A stretch of DNA of 64,000 bases from G965267185 sp965267185. Its GTDB lineage: Bacteria > Pseudomonadota > Alphaproteobacteria > UBA6615. The notes below the pieces were generated by a model. It did no database searches and was not told the DNA's origin. It saw nothing but the letters and a program-made list of their open reading frames with translations. Of the stretch, positions 9,205 to 17,972 are shown piece after piece; within the stretch, counting starts at the first letter, position 1; every line of letters starts with the position of its first letter. The stretch covers positions 3,038,001 through 3,102,000 of the forward strand of contig OZ253937.1 in the NCBI GenBank assembly GCA_965267185.1, given 5' to 3'. The position numbers and the translations under genes were made by a program.

Positions 9205-10161
9205 TTACGCGGTTTGGCTTATCGGGGGCTCCCCAGCCGGCTCGGGCGTGTATCCCGTATCGGGCCCGCTGCCACTAATCGCGCCGCCATTGTTCAGGCG
9301 TTGCAAGATATCGTCGAGCTGATCGAGAGTGGCGTAGTTTATCGTGACCGACCCTCCCGTAGCGCCGTCGCCGCGGAATTTGATGGAGACGCGCAGGCCT
9401 AGAATATTCGATAGATCGCGCTCCAGCGCGATCGTATCCGGGTCCTTCGCTGGCGCTTTCTTCGCCCTGCTTGGCGCCTTACCCTTCGATGCCTGCACCA
9501 ATTGCTCGGTTTGCCGCACCGATAGGTCTTTGCGGATGATCTCGCCGGCGAGCCTCTCAGCCACCTCGCTGCCCACCAGCGCTCGCCCGTGCCCTGCAGA
9601 CAGCTCCCCAGAATCTATATGCGCTTGCACCGATTTCGGCAGGTTCAGCAAGCGCAGCGTATTCGCGACGCTACTTCGGCTTTTACCGATCGTCTTTGCG
9701 AGAACCTCTTGCGTATGATCGAATTCATCCATCAAGCGCTGATAAGCATTGGCCTCTTCGATCGGCGACAAGTTTTCGCGCTGCAGGTTTTCGATCAGAC
9801 CGATTTCAAGCGCTTCTTCGTCGGAGAAGTCGCGGATAATGATGGGTACTTCGTGCAACTGCGCGCGCTGCGCAGCGCGCCAGCGCCGTTCGCCCGCGAT
9901 GATCTCGTAGGTATCGGCGTGCAGCGGATCGAGGCGAACGAGAATGGGCTGCAGGATTCCCTTCGAGCGTACGGATTCGGCAAGAGCTTCCATTTCGTCA
10001 TCATCGAAGCGCTGGCGCGGCTGGAATCGGCCCGGCGTAACTTGCTCGATCGGCACCGGCTGCGTTGCGCTAACGCGCTCTTCGCTAACATGTTCGTCCG
10101 CTTCGTCCCCCAGTAGAGCCGAGAGACCGCGCCCTAATCCCTTACGTGGTTCATCGTTCAT
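9205..10161 (-). CDS. parB: Chromosome-partitioning protein ParB
   Basis: Protein of 318 residues starting MNDEPRKGLGRGLSALL, the typical alphaproteobacterial ParB N-terminus that stimulates ParA. The CTP-binding motifs ILVRLDP and IAGERRWRAAQ are clear, followed by the HTH region KTIGKSRSSVANTLRLLNL that binds parS, and a C-terminal dimerisation segment. Length is normal. It overlaps parA by four bases. ParB loads on the two parS sites at 11554 and 13638 and segregates the origin region. Confidence 0.97.
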   Translation of the reverse strand: MNDEPRKGLGRGLSALLGDEADEHVSEERVSATQPVPIEQVTPGRFQPRQRFDDDEMEALAESVRSKGILQPILVRLDPLHADTYEIIAGERRWRAAQRAQLHEVPIIIRDFSDEEALEIGLIENLQRENLSPIEEANAYQRLMDEFDHTQEVLAKTIGKSRSSVANTLRLLNLPKSVQAHIDSGELSAGHGRALVGSEVAERLAGEIIRKDLSVRQTEQLVQASKGKAPSRAKKAPAKDPDTIALERDLSNILGLRVSIKFRGDGATGGSVTINYATLDQLDDILQRLNNGGAISGSGPDTGYTPEPAGEPPISQTA

Positions 10162-11006
10162 GCCGCTGCCTCTCGCTCTGGCACAAGGCCTTCTCGGCGT
10201 AAAATTTCCGCCGCCAGCCGGAGATAGGCCCGCGCACCGGCGCATTCCATATCGTACACAATCGCCGGCAGCCCGAACGACGGCGCTTCGGAAACCCGGA
10301 CATTTCTCGGAATGACTGTCTGATAGACCCGGTCGCCAAAATGTTCGCGGACGTCCGCCTCGACGGACCGACACAAGTTATTGCGTCCATCATACATGGT
10401 TAATACTACACCTTGTATGTATAGATCAGGATTGAACGCCTTGCGAATTCTGTCGATCGATCGCGTGAGCCGGCTCAGGCCGTCCAGGGCAAAAAACTCA
10501 CATTGCAACGGCACCAGCACCGAGCGCGCTGCCACCAGCGCGTTCAAGGTCAACAGGCCAAGCGCCGGCGGGCAATCCACCAATACATAATCGTAAGCCC
10601 CAGCACCCTCCTCCAGTGCCGATTTCAACCTGGATTCGCGGTGTTCGATGTCGATCAGCTCGATCTCTGCGCCCGCCAAATCGGCAGACGCCGGAACGAC
10701 ATCGAGCCGAGGTACTGATGTTGGCATAATCACGTCAGTCAGCGACCGATGGCCGATCAATGCCGAGTAGATATCGTCGGCATCAACCGGCACATGGACA
10801 CCGAGCCCGGTTGATGCATTTCCTTGCGGATCCAAATCCACCAATAAAACCCGCTGGCCGCACGCTGCGAGCGCTGTCGCCAGATTGATAGCGGTCGTGG
10901 TTTTGCCAACACCGCCCTTCTGATTGGCCACCGCTAATATTCGGGGGCGTACGGTAGATGTCGGCGGTTCGGAAGGACGTGACGGAGTCGGAAACGAATC
11001 AGACAC
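10158..11006 (-). CDS. parA: Chromosome-partitioning ATPase ParA
   Basis: Protein of 282 residues. The deviant Walker A is ANQKGGVGKTTTAIN, Walker B/switch is LVDLDPQGNASTG, and VLVDCPPALGLLT follows. ParA forms a nucleoid-bound gradient that moves the ParB-parS complex. Its start overlaps the end of rsmG and its stop overlaps parB, so rsmG-parA-parB are one transcription unit. The N-terminal tail rich in Pro and Ser is common in the class. Confidence 0.97.
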   Translation of the reverse strand: MSDSFPTPSRPSEPPTSTVRPRILAVANQKGGVGKTTTAINLATALAACGQRVLLVDLDPQGNASTGLGVHVPVDADDIYSALIGHRSLTDVIMPTSVPRLDVVPASADLAGAEIELIDIEHRESRLKSALEEGAGAYDYVLVDCPPALGLLTLNALVAARSVLVPLQCEFFALDGLSRLTRSIDRIRKAFNPDLYIQGVVLTMYDGRNNLCRSVEADVREHFGDRVYQTVIPRNVRVSEAPSFGLPAIVYDMECAGARAYLRLAAEILRREGLVPEREAAA

Positions 11007-11619
11007 GGCTAAACTCCTTTACGCGCAGAATGACCCCCGCAGAATCAGACAGGCTTGGGACCAAATCATAGTTAATATCCCAAACTCGACTCGCGTCGGT
11101 CAATTCATCCTCGACGGTGTCACCTTTCAGGAAAAGACATTGGCCGCCCGGCTGTATCCAGCGTTCGGCCAAGGGCAATAGTTTGTGCAGCGGAGCAACC
11201 GCACGGGCCGTTACAACTCTCGACAGCGTTGGTGAGGCAATCTCCGCACGTTCCGCAACTATGGCGGTCTCCGCCGCCACCTCTCGCGACACTTCTCGCA
11301 GGAAAGCTGCTTTCCTGCTGTCCGACTCTATCAGCGTCACGTATGCACCGGAGAGGATGGCAATAACCAGCCCTGGAAAGCCAGCACCGCTGCCAATATC
11401 GACGACCGCCTCCGTGCTATCGATTAGTTTGTGGAGCTGTCCTGAATCCAAGAAATGGCGGCGCCACACATCTTCAAGCGAACGGTTGCTGACCAGATTT
11501 ATCGCGCCTTGCCAGCGGCGCAGCATATCCTCGTAAATCTTCAATCTCTCTAATGTTTCACGTGAAACATCGAGGACAGACGCAAATTCAGAGGCCGTCA
11601 TAGGGCGTTGGTCAGCCAT
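10999..11619 (-). CDS. rsmG: 16S rRNA (guanine-527-N7) methyltransferase RsmG
   Basis: Protein of 206 residues. The SAM-binding motif is VVDIGSGAGFPGLVIAI, followed by LIESDSRKAAFLREV. The family segment QGAINLVSNRSLEDVWRRH positions the rRNA substrate. RsmG modifies G527 of 16S rRNA; its loss gives low-level streptomycin resistance in other bacteria. It lies between mnmG and parA in conserved order, and its 5' coding region contains a perfect parS site encoding the residues VSRET. Confidence 0.95.
   Translation of the reverse strand: MADQRPMTASEFASVLDVSRETLERLKIYEDMLRRWQGAINLVSNRSLEDVWRRHFLDSGQLHKLIDSTEAVVDIGSGAGFPGLVIAILSGAYVTLIESDSRKAAFLREVSREVAAETAIVAERAEIASPTLSRVVTARAVAPLHKLLPLAERWIQPGGQCLFLKGDTVEDELTDASRVWDINYDLVPSLSDSAGVILRVKEFSRV
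11554..11569. promoter_or_regulatory. parS centromere site inside rsmG
   Basis: A perfect 16-base palindrome TGTTTCACGTGAAACA, the conserved bacterial ParB recognition sequence, extended to 18 bases by flanking A and T. It is embedded in the rsmG coding sequence about 550 bases upstream of the parA start. Confidence 0.95.
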
Positions 11620-11686
11620 AGGTCACCCTATCAATTGGGATGCTTTTACTCCAACTACTATATATGGGGTTCCTGGATGATAACCG

Positions 11687-13561
11687 CTATGCGGTTTCCA
11701 GCGTTCCAGCCGATTCAGACGAGCTGCGACGGACGTGGCGCAAGAGCGCGACGAGCGCCGCGGGCGTGATTCCGGGAATCCGGCCGGCCTGCCCGAGGGT
11801 TTGGGGGCGCGCTCGCGCCAACTTGTCCTGCGCTTCGAGGGAAAGCCCGCCGATGCTTGAATAATCGAGGTCCGCCGGCAAAGCCAAGGCCTCGTCGCGC
11901 CGAAACGCCGCGATATCGCTCTCCTGGCGCTTCATATAGCTACTGTAGATCGCATCGATTTTCAGCCGCTCCGCCAGTGCTGGGGCCAAATTGGAAAGCT
12001 CCGGCCATACCGACCGGAGGTCCGCCACCGAAATCTCGGGATAGGCGAGCAGTTCGAAGGCCGACCGGCGAACGCCGTCCTGATTTATAGAAAACCCATT
12101 CTTTTTCAATGTGTTAGGAGTGGCGTCCAACGAGTGGGCGAGGGCGCGCGCATCCGCTAAGGCGGCCGATTTCAGAGCGAAACTCGCCTGCCGCTCGGGG
12201 CCGACGCAGCCAAAGGCAATACCACGAGTGGTCAGCCGCTCGTCGGCATTATCGGCACGCAGCATCAACCGGTATTCAGCGCGCGACGTAAACATCCGGT
12301 AAGGCTCATCAGCGCCTCGAGTCACTAGGTCATCGATCATCACGCCGATATACGCCTCGGCCCGGTCGAGCACGAACGCCGCTCCCGCATCCGCCGCTGC
12401 ATTGAGGCCCGCCATCAACCCCTGGGCGGCGGCTTCTTCATAGCCCGTGGTGCCATTAATCTGGCCGGCGAGGAAAAGACCGGGAATCCGGCGGGTTTCG
12501 AGGGTTGGATGGAGCTCTCGAGGGTCCACGAAGTCATACTCGATGGCGTAACCCGGACGGATTACCCGAGCATTCTCCAAGCCCGCAATCGTCTTGAGAA
12601 GGGCCGCTTGAACGTCCTCGGGCAGCGATGTGGAAATCCCATTTGGATAGACCGTATCGTCGTCGAGGCCTTCCGGCTCGAGGAAGATCTGATGGCGCGG
12701 CTTATCGGCGAATCGCACCACCTTATCCTCGATCGAGGGACAGTAGCGCGGCCCCGTGCTTTCGATCTGGCCGGAATACATCGGCGCGCGGTGCAGATTT
12801 TCACGGATCAGCTCATGGCCCGGGGGACTGGTGTAGGTAATGTGGCAGTCTATTTGGGGGACCGTGATCCGTTCGGTCATATAGGAAAACGGTTCCGGTA
12901 CGGCATCGCCGGGCTGAACTTCCAGCGACGCCCAATCGATTGTCTTGCCATCCAGGCGCGGCGGCGTCCCTGTTTTAAGCCGGTCCATCGAGAATCCTGC
13001 CCGGTACAAAGTATCAGCGAGCCCAATCGCCGGCGCGTCGCCGACCCGTCCGGCCGGTATTTGGCGCTCACCGATATGTATCACGCCGCGCAGGAAAGTG
13101 CCGGTGGTAAGGACAACCCGCGGCGCGGTAAGCTCCGTGCCATCGGCGAGGACAACACCGGCGATCCGGCCATCGGGGTCAAAACTTAGATCTTCCACCG
13201 CGCCCGCGTATAGATCGAGATTCTCTTGAGTCTTCAAGAGGTTCTGCATCTCAAGCCGATATAGCCTCCGGTCCGCCTGGGCGCGCGGGCCCCATACAGC
13301 GGGGCCCTTGCTGCGATTGAGCACCCGGAACTGAATGCCGGCCTGATCGATCGCCCTCGCCATTACACCGTCGAGAGCATCAATTTCGCGCACCAAGTGC
13401 CCCTTGCCCAACCCGCCAATCGCGGGATTGCAGGACATTTCGCCGATGGTCTCGAGCTTATGAGTGACTAACACGGTGGATGCGCCCATACGGGCCGCCG
13501 CAGCCGCCGCCTCGCAGCCGGCATGGCCGCCGCCAATCACAATGACATCGTAAGTGCGCAT
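11687..13561 (-). CDS. mnmG: tRNA uridine 5-carboxymethylaminomethyl modification enzyme MnmG
   Basis: FAD protein of 624 residues. The N-terminal dinucleotide-binding motif is DVIVIGGGHAGCEAA and MSCNPAIGGLGKGHLVREI follows. Later family motifs include TGTFLRGVIHIGE and GLFLAGQINGTTGYEEA, plus the C-terminal helical tRNA-binding domain with SSYMKRQ. With MnmE it installs cmnm5 on wobble uridines. Full length. It is transcribed after mnmE, with a parS site in the gap. Confidence 0.97.
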   Translation of the reverse strand: MRTYDVIVIGGGHAGCEAAAAAARMGASTVLVTHKLETIGEMSCNPAIGGLGKGHLVREIDALDGVMARAIDQAGIQFRVLNRSKGPAVWGPRAQADRRLYRLEMQNLLKTQENLDLYAGAVEDLSFDPDGRIAGVVLADGTELTAPRVVLTTGTFLRGVIHIGERQIPAGRVGDAPAIGLADTLYRAGFSMDRLKTGTPPRLDGKTIDWASLEVQPGDAVPEPFSYMTERITVPQIDCHITYTSPPGHELIRENLHRAPMYSGQIESTGPRYCPSIEDKVVRFADKPRHQIFLEPEGLDDDTVYPNGISTSLPEDVQAALLKTIAGLENARVIRPGYAIEYDFVDPRELHPTLETRRIPGLFLAGQINGTTGYEEAAAQGLMAGLNAAADAGAAFVLDRAEAYIGVMIDDLVTRGADEPYRMFTSRAEYRLMLRADNADERLTTRGIAFGCVGPERQASFALKSAALADARALAHSLDATPNTLKKNGFSINQDGVRRSAFELLAYPEISVADLRSVWPELSNLAPALAERLKIDAIYSSYMKRQESDIAAFRRDEALALPADLDYSSIGGLSLEAQDKLARARPQTLGQAGRIPGITPAALVALLRHVRRSSSESAGTLETA

Positions 13562-13637
13562 GGGCGGCTACCTACGGCAGGTCGAGCCTGATGTCAAAGA
13601 TATCGGCTCCGCTGGATCTGGGTTTCGAGTTCTCGAT

Positions 13638-13653
13638 TGTTTCACGTGAAACA
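13638..13653. promoter_or_regulatory. Second parS site, between mnmE and mnmG
   Basis: A second perfect TGTTTCACGTGAAACA palindrome, in the 96-base gap between the mnmE stop and the mnmG start. The two sites are 2,084 bases apart and, with parAB, form a complete parABS locus. Confidence 0.95.
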
Positions 13654-13657
13654 TCTT

Positions 13658-14989
13658 CTATTTACCAATGCAAAAATCGCGGAATATGACGTCAAGGACA
13701 TCCTCGACGTCGACCCGGCCGGTAATGCGTCCGAGGGCTCGAACCGCCAGCCGAATGTCTTCGGCCACCAACTCTGGCAAGTTCGCGGACGACGCTCGCG
13801 CCAATGCCGAGACACAATCCTCAAGGGCTTCACGATGGCGAGCACGGGTTAGCGGCGGTTGTTCGCTGGTCGCCAGGCGCTTTTGTACCTCGGTGGTGAG
13901 CGCCGCTAGAAATGGCTCGATTCCGTCGCCTGTCTTTGCTGACACAAGGTGAGCGTGCTGACCCGCTACCATGCTTGGTGGATCGGAGACCGCGATATCC
14001 GACTTATTCAGCAACACCATGGCGTCGCTATCGACATAGTCCAGCGCAGATGCATCAAAATCGGGCAGGGCGGTCGCATCGAACACAACCAGCCGCATGT
14101 CCGCCTCTGCTGCGGATTTGTGCGCCCGCCGCACACCTTCGGCCTCAATGGCACCCTCCGCTTCACGAATACCCGCGGTATCAGCGATTATGGTGGCGTA
14201 GCCGCCAAGCTGTGCGTGAACCTCGATGACATCTCGGGTGGTGCCCGCCGCCTCTGAAACAATCGCCGCATCTCTTGCGGCTAACAGGTTCAAAAGACTG
14301 GATTTTCCCACGTTTGGGGCACCGACGATGGCAATCCGAAAGCCCGTCCGCACGCGCTCTCCCCGATGCCCGTCGTCTATGTATTGTGATATAGTATTTC
14401 TAATATACAATATATTGTGTTTCATCGACTTATAGATGTCGTCCGGCAGATCCTCATCGGAGAAATCGATAGTCGTTTCCGCATGGGCGAGCAGTGCGGT
14501 CAGTTGTTCGCGCCAATTATCGTACAGCTCAGCCAGCGCACCGTGATACTGGTCCAGTGCCTGGCGCCGTTGCGCCAGGGTTTCCGCCGCAACCAAGTCG
14601 GCAACCGCTTCCGCCGAGGTCAGATCAAGTTTCCCATTTTCAAACGCCCGTCGGGTGAATTCACCTGGTTCCGCCATGCGGCAGCCGCTTGCGGTCCCTA
14701 GCGCCAAAAACACGGATTCCAGGACCGCCGGGCCGCCATGTACATGAAATTCGGCGACATCCTCACCGGTATAGCTCGCAGGCCCAGGGAACCAAAGAAC
14801 GATTCCTTCGTCGATATCGCTGCCATCCGCCGGATCGCGAAAGCGGCGGAGGCTCGCCATGCGGGGTTGCGGCAACGGCTCGCCCGTTAAATGCGCCGTG
14901 GCGGGGCCAGCTGCCGGCCCCGATACGCGGAGCACGGCCACGCCAGCGGTTCCGGCTCCGCTCGCCAGAGCATAAATGGTGTCGGACAT
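13658..14989 (-). CDS. mnmE: tRNA modification GTPase MnmE
   Basis: Protein of 443 residues. The N-terminal tetrahydrofolate-binding domain begins MSDTIYALASGAGTAGVAV. The G domain has P-loop GAPNVGKSSLLN, switch AGTTRD, G3 DTAGIRE and G4 NKSD. It ends in the family-invariant CIGK. MnmE and MnmG together modify tRNA wobble uridines. At 14380-14440, between the helical domain and the P-loop, about 20 codons switch abruptly to AT-rich forms although the protein length stays normal. Confidence 0.97.
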   Translation of the reverse strand: MSDTIYALASGAGTAGVAVLRVSGPAAGPATAHLTGEPLPQPRMASLRRFRDPADGSDIDEGIVLWFPGPASYTGEDVAEFHVHGGPAVLESVFLALGTASGCRMAEPGEFTRRAFENGKLDLTSAEAVADLVAAETLAQRRQALDQYHGALAELYDNWREQLTALLAHAETTIDFSDEDLPDDIYKSMKHNILYIRNTISQYIDDGHRGERVRTGFRIAIVGAPNVGKSSLLNLLAARDAAIVSEAAGTTRDVIEVHAQLGGYATIIADTAGIREAEGAIEAEGVRRAHKSAAEADMRLVVFDATALPDFDASALDYVDSDAMVLLNKSDIAVSDPPSMVAGQHAHLVSAKTGDGIEPFLAALTTEVQKRLATSEQPPLTRARHREALEDCVSALARASSANLPELVAEDIRLAVRALGRITGRVDVEDVLDVIFRDFCIGK

Positions 14990-15020
14990 CTGTTCGCCGC
15001 GCCGATCCGAATTCAGGTGC

Positions 15021-15272
15021 CTATTCGTTCTTGGTGCCCCGGCCAGCGGCGGACAAGCCGGACCAGAACATTTTTTGAAACTGCTCCCAGCCCTCGGCCC
15101 CGGCAGGACCCCAGCTGCGCAGAATCGCTTGAGGATCCATCGAGTCCAATCCGGAGAGGATGCGCTTTTTCATTTCTTCGACGATTTCTTCCTGAACACC
15201 GGACACGTCGGGCAATCCCATCAACTGCCTTGCTTCTTCCGGCGTGCAGTCGATATCAACGGTGATCTTCAT
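15021..15272 (-). CDS. Small DUF6489-type protein
   Basis: Protein of 83 residues starting MKITVDIDCTPEEAR, chosen because a GGAGG site lies seven bases upstream. It is followed by a helical region ending with a WEQFQKMFWSG motif. This pattern is seen in a conserved alphaproteobacterial family without known function. It lies upstream of mnmE on the same strand and could be cotranscribed. No signal peptide or membrane segment. Confidence 0.72.
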   Translation of the reverse strand: MKITVDIDCTPEEARQLMGLPDVSGVQEEIVEEMKKRILSGLDSMDPQAILRSWGPAGAEGWEQFQKMFWSGLSAAGRGTKNE

Positions 15273-15390
15273 TACCACCTCCTGGTCAATGTGGGTCCCG
15301 TTTCGTGGCACCTAACGTGTTACGGTCGGCGACGCAACAATCAAGGCGAACCGTCTGAGCACGATTCTCCATTCTCAACCGGAGACCCGA

Positions 15391-17430
15391 ATGGCGGGGA
15401 ACCAACTAGCCAACGAAACCAGCCCCTACCTGTTGCAACATGCCGACAACCCGGTGGAGTGGTACCCGTGGGGGAAGGAAGCGCTAGACCGCGCCCAAGA
15501 GCTCGACCGGCCGATCCTGCTATCGATCGGTTATGCGGCGTGCCATTGGTGCCATGTCATGGCCCACGAGAGCTTCGAAGATCCCGACACCGCTGCGGTG
15601 ATGAATGAGTTGTTCATCAACATAAAGGTCGACCGCGAGGAACGCCCCGACATCGACACCATTTACATGACGTCGTTGGCGCTGTTCGGTGAACAGGGCG
15701 GCTGGCCGCTGACCATGTTCTGCACACCCGAGGGCAAGCCGTTTTGGGGCGGCACTTATTTTCCCCCCACATCGCGCTACGGCCGCCCCGGCTTTCCCGA
15801 ACTGCTGCGCCACGTGGCCCGCATTTACAGCGAAGAGCGAGACAAAGTAACGACCAACAGCCAGGCGGTCGTCGCGGCGCTGGAGGATATGTCGCAACCC
15901 CAGGCCGCCGGCATGATCGCACCGGACGCGGTCAACCGGTCGGCAGAATCTATCGTCAAAGAAATCGATCCGCGCCACGGCGGCATCGGCACGGCACCGA
16001 AGTTCCCGCAAGCGCCCATTCTCAATCTATTGTGGCGCGGCTACAAACGAACCGGCGACCAGACGTTACGCGACGGGGTTCTGCTGACCCTCGACAAGAT
16101 GGCCCAGGGCGGAATCTACGATCACCTCGGCGGCGGGTTTGCGCGCTATTCGACGGACGCCGTGTGGCTCGCGCCGCACTTCGAAAAGATGCTCTACGAC
16201 AACGCCCAACTTATCGAGCTCTACGCCGACGCCTGGCAGGAAACCCGAAATCCGCTCTACGCCCAGCGGATCGGTGAAACCGCCGATTGGGTACTGCGCG
16301 AGATGATCAACGAGACGCCACCCGGCGGCGGGTTTTCCGCCACCATCGACGCCGACTCCGAAGGCGAGGAGGGCAAGTTCTATGTGTGGTCCGACACCGA
16401 AATGCGCGCCTTGCTCGGCGACGACGCCGATCTGTTCGCGTCTGCCTACGACGTCAGGCCGGGCGGTAATTGGGAAGGCAAAACCATTCTCAACCGGACG
16501 CGCGACCCGGAGCTAAAGGATGCGGATATCGAAGACCGCTTGGCAAGGTGCCGGCAGATTCTGTTCGACGCACGGGCGCGCCGCATTCCACCAGCGCTCG
16601 ACGACAAGGTGCTCGCCGACTGGAATGGTTTGATGATCGCGGCACTCGCCCGGGCCGCAACCATATTCGACCGGCCGGAATGGCTCGCCGCAGCGCGATC
16701 GGCCTTTCAGTTCGTCTCTAAAAACATGATCCAAACCGAAGGCAGCACGGAACGCCTGCTCCATGCCTGGCGCGAAGGCGCTGCGAGGCACAAAGCGACG
16801 ATCGACGATTACGCCAATATGTGTCGGGGTGGACTGTTGCTCTTCGAGGCTACACAGGAAAGAGAATATATAACAAAAATACAATCTTGGGTTGAAACAG
16901 CGAACCGTCATTACTGGGATGAAAACGCCGGCGGCTACTATCTTACCGCCGACGATGCCGACGATATTATTACCCGAACCCGAAACGCGCTCGACAACGC
17001 GACACCGGCCGGAAACGCCGTCATGGCCGAGGTTCTCGCCCGGCTCTATCATCTCACGGGACAAGACGAGTACCGGAGCCGGTGTGAAAATCTAGTCGCC
17101 GCCTTTTCCGGCGAGGCGGCAAAGAACCCGTATCACTACGCCACCCTATTCAACGCCGCGCAGTTCCTCGCCGAAGCCACGCAAATGATCATGATCGGCG
17201 ATTTGGCCGATGGCGGTACATGCGAACTACTTGCCGCGCGTAACGGCGTCAGCCTTCCAGCAAGCGTGTTGTCGGTCATCGCCAGCAGCGACGATCTGAG
17301 TGCGGACCATCCCGCCGCCGGAAAATCCCAGATCGACGGGCGCGCGACAGTCTATATTTGCCGTGGCCTGGTTTGCTCGGCACCGCTGACCGACCCGAAA
17401 GAACTCCAAGACGCCTTGGCCCAAGGATGA
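15391..17430 (+). CDS. DUF255 thioredoxin-domain protein (YyaL/SSP411 family)
   Basis: Protein of 679 residues. The N-terminal DUF255 thioredoxin-like domain reads GYAACHWCHVMAHESFED, with CHWC at the active-site position. The remainder is the alpha/alpha-barrel characteristic of the family (GGIYDHLGGGFARYSTD, then LAPHFEKMLYDNAQL and VLADWNGLMIAAL). The cellular role is unsettled. An AT-rich codon patch occurs near 16858-16895. Its stop overlaps the start of the alkyltransferase gene, so the two are cotranslated. Confidence 0.9.
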   Translation: MAGNQLANETSPYLLQHADNPVEWYPWGKEALDRAQELDRPILLSIGYAACHWCHVMAHESFEDPDTAAVMNELFINIKVDREERPDIDTIYMTSLALFGEQGGWPLTMFCTPEGKPFWGGTYFPPTSRYGRPGFPELLRHVARIYSEERDKVTTNSQAVVAALEDMSQPQAAGMIAPDAVNRSAESIVKEIDPRHGGIGTAPKFPQAPILNLLWRGYKRTGDQTLRDGVLLTLDKMAQGGIYDHLGGGFARYSTDAVWLAPHFEKMLYDNAQLIELYADAWQETRNPLYAQRIGETADWVLREMINETPPGGGFSATIDADSEGEEGKFYVWSDTEMRALLGDDADLFASAYDVRPGGNWEGKTILNRTRDPELKDADIEDRLARCRQILFDARARRIPPALDDKVLADWNGLMIAALARAATIFDRPEWLAAARSAFQFVSKNMIQTEGSTERLLHAWREGAARHKATIDDYANMCRGGLLLFEATQEREYITKIQSWVETANRHYWDENAGGYYLTADDADDIITRTRNALDNATPAGNAVMAEVLARLYHLTGQDEYRSRCENLVAAFSGEAAKNPYHYATLFNAAQFLAEATQMIMIGDLADGGTCELLAARNGVSLPASVLSVIASSDDLSADHPAAGKSQIDGRATVYICRGLVCSAPLTDPKELQDALAQG

Positions 17431-17909
17431 CCCAGCTTCGCCTCTCCCTCGACAGCCCGGTAGGGCCACTCACCGTGACCGAAGAGGACGGCGCCGTGAC
17501 CGCGCTCGACTGGGGCGCCCAAGCAAACGGCGATACCAGTCCGCTCCTCGCCAAAGCGCGCGATCAGCTCGAAGCTTATTTCGCCGGAGAACTCTCAGAC
17601 TTCGATCTTCCGGTCGCGCCCGCCGGCACGGTGCATCAGCGCAAGGTGTGGCAAGCGATGCAGGAAATCCCCTTCGGCGACTATCAGACCTATGGCGATT
17701 TGTCGGCAGCCATCGGCTCGTCGCCGCGCGCGGTCGGCACTGCTTGCGGACGCAATCCTATTCCCATCATCATCCCCTGCCACCGCGTCCTGGCGGCGGG
17801 CGGGGGAATCGGCGGCTATTCCGGCAGCGGCGGCACCGAAACCAAACGCTACTTGCTCGCTCTTGAAGGGGTACTGCTGTCCCTTGAAGGGGCCCGCCTC
17901 AGCGCCTAG
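17427..17909 (+). CDS. ogt: Methylated-DNA-protein cysteine methyltransferase
   Basis: Protein of 160 residues. The alkyl-acceptor cysteine is in IIIPCHRVLAAGG and the HTH segment is FGDYQTYGDLSAAIG, with the arginine finger in SSPRAVGTACGRNP. It removes O6-alkyl groups from guanine in a suicide reaction. The start ATG overlaps the stop of the DUF255 gene by four bases. Whether it corresponds to Ogt or to the C-terminal domain of Ada cannot be settled; the symbol is used in the general sense. Confidence 0.9.
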   Translation: MTQLRLSLDSPVGPLTVTEEDGAVTALDWGAQANGDTSPLLAKARDQLEAYFAGELSDFDLPVAPAGTVHQRKVWQAMQEIPFGDYQTYGDLSAAIGSSPRAVGTACGRNPIPIIIPCHRVLAAGGGIGGYSGSGGTETKRYLLALEGVLLSLEGARLSA

Positions 17910-17972
17910 GCTCGCTGCCAAAGAAAAACAAGCCGACCATTTTGGAACGGCCGCATCCGAAGGAGAGAGACG

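Noticed and set aside
12509..13189. 226-codon frame on the plus strand opposite mnmG
   Set aside because: It is the antisense of a full-length conserved gene with correct motifs; high GC leaves long shadow frames.
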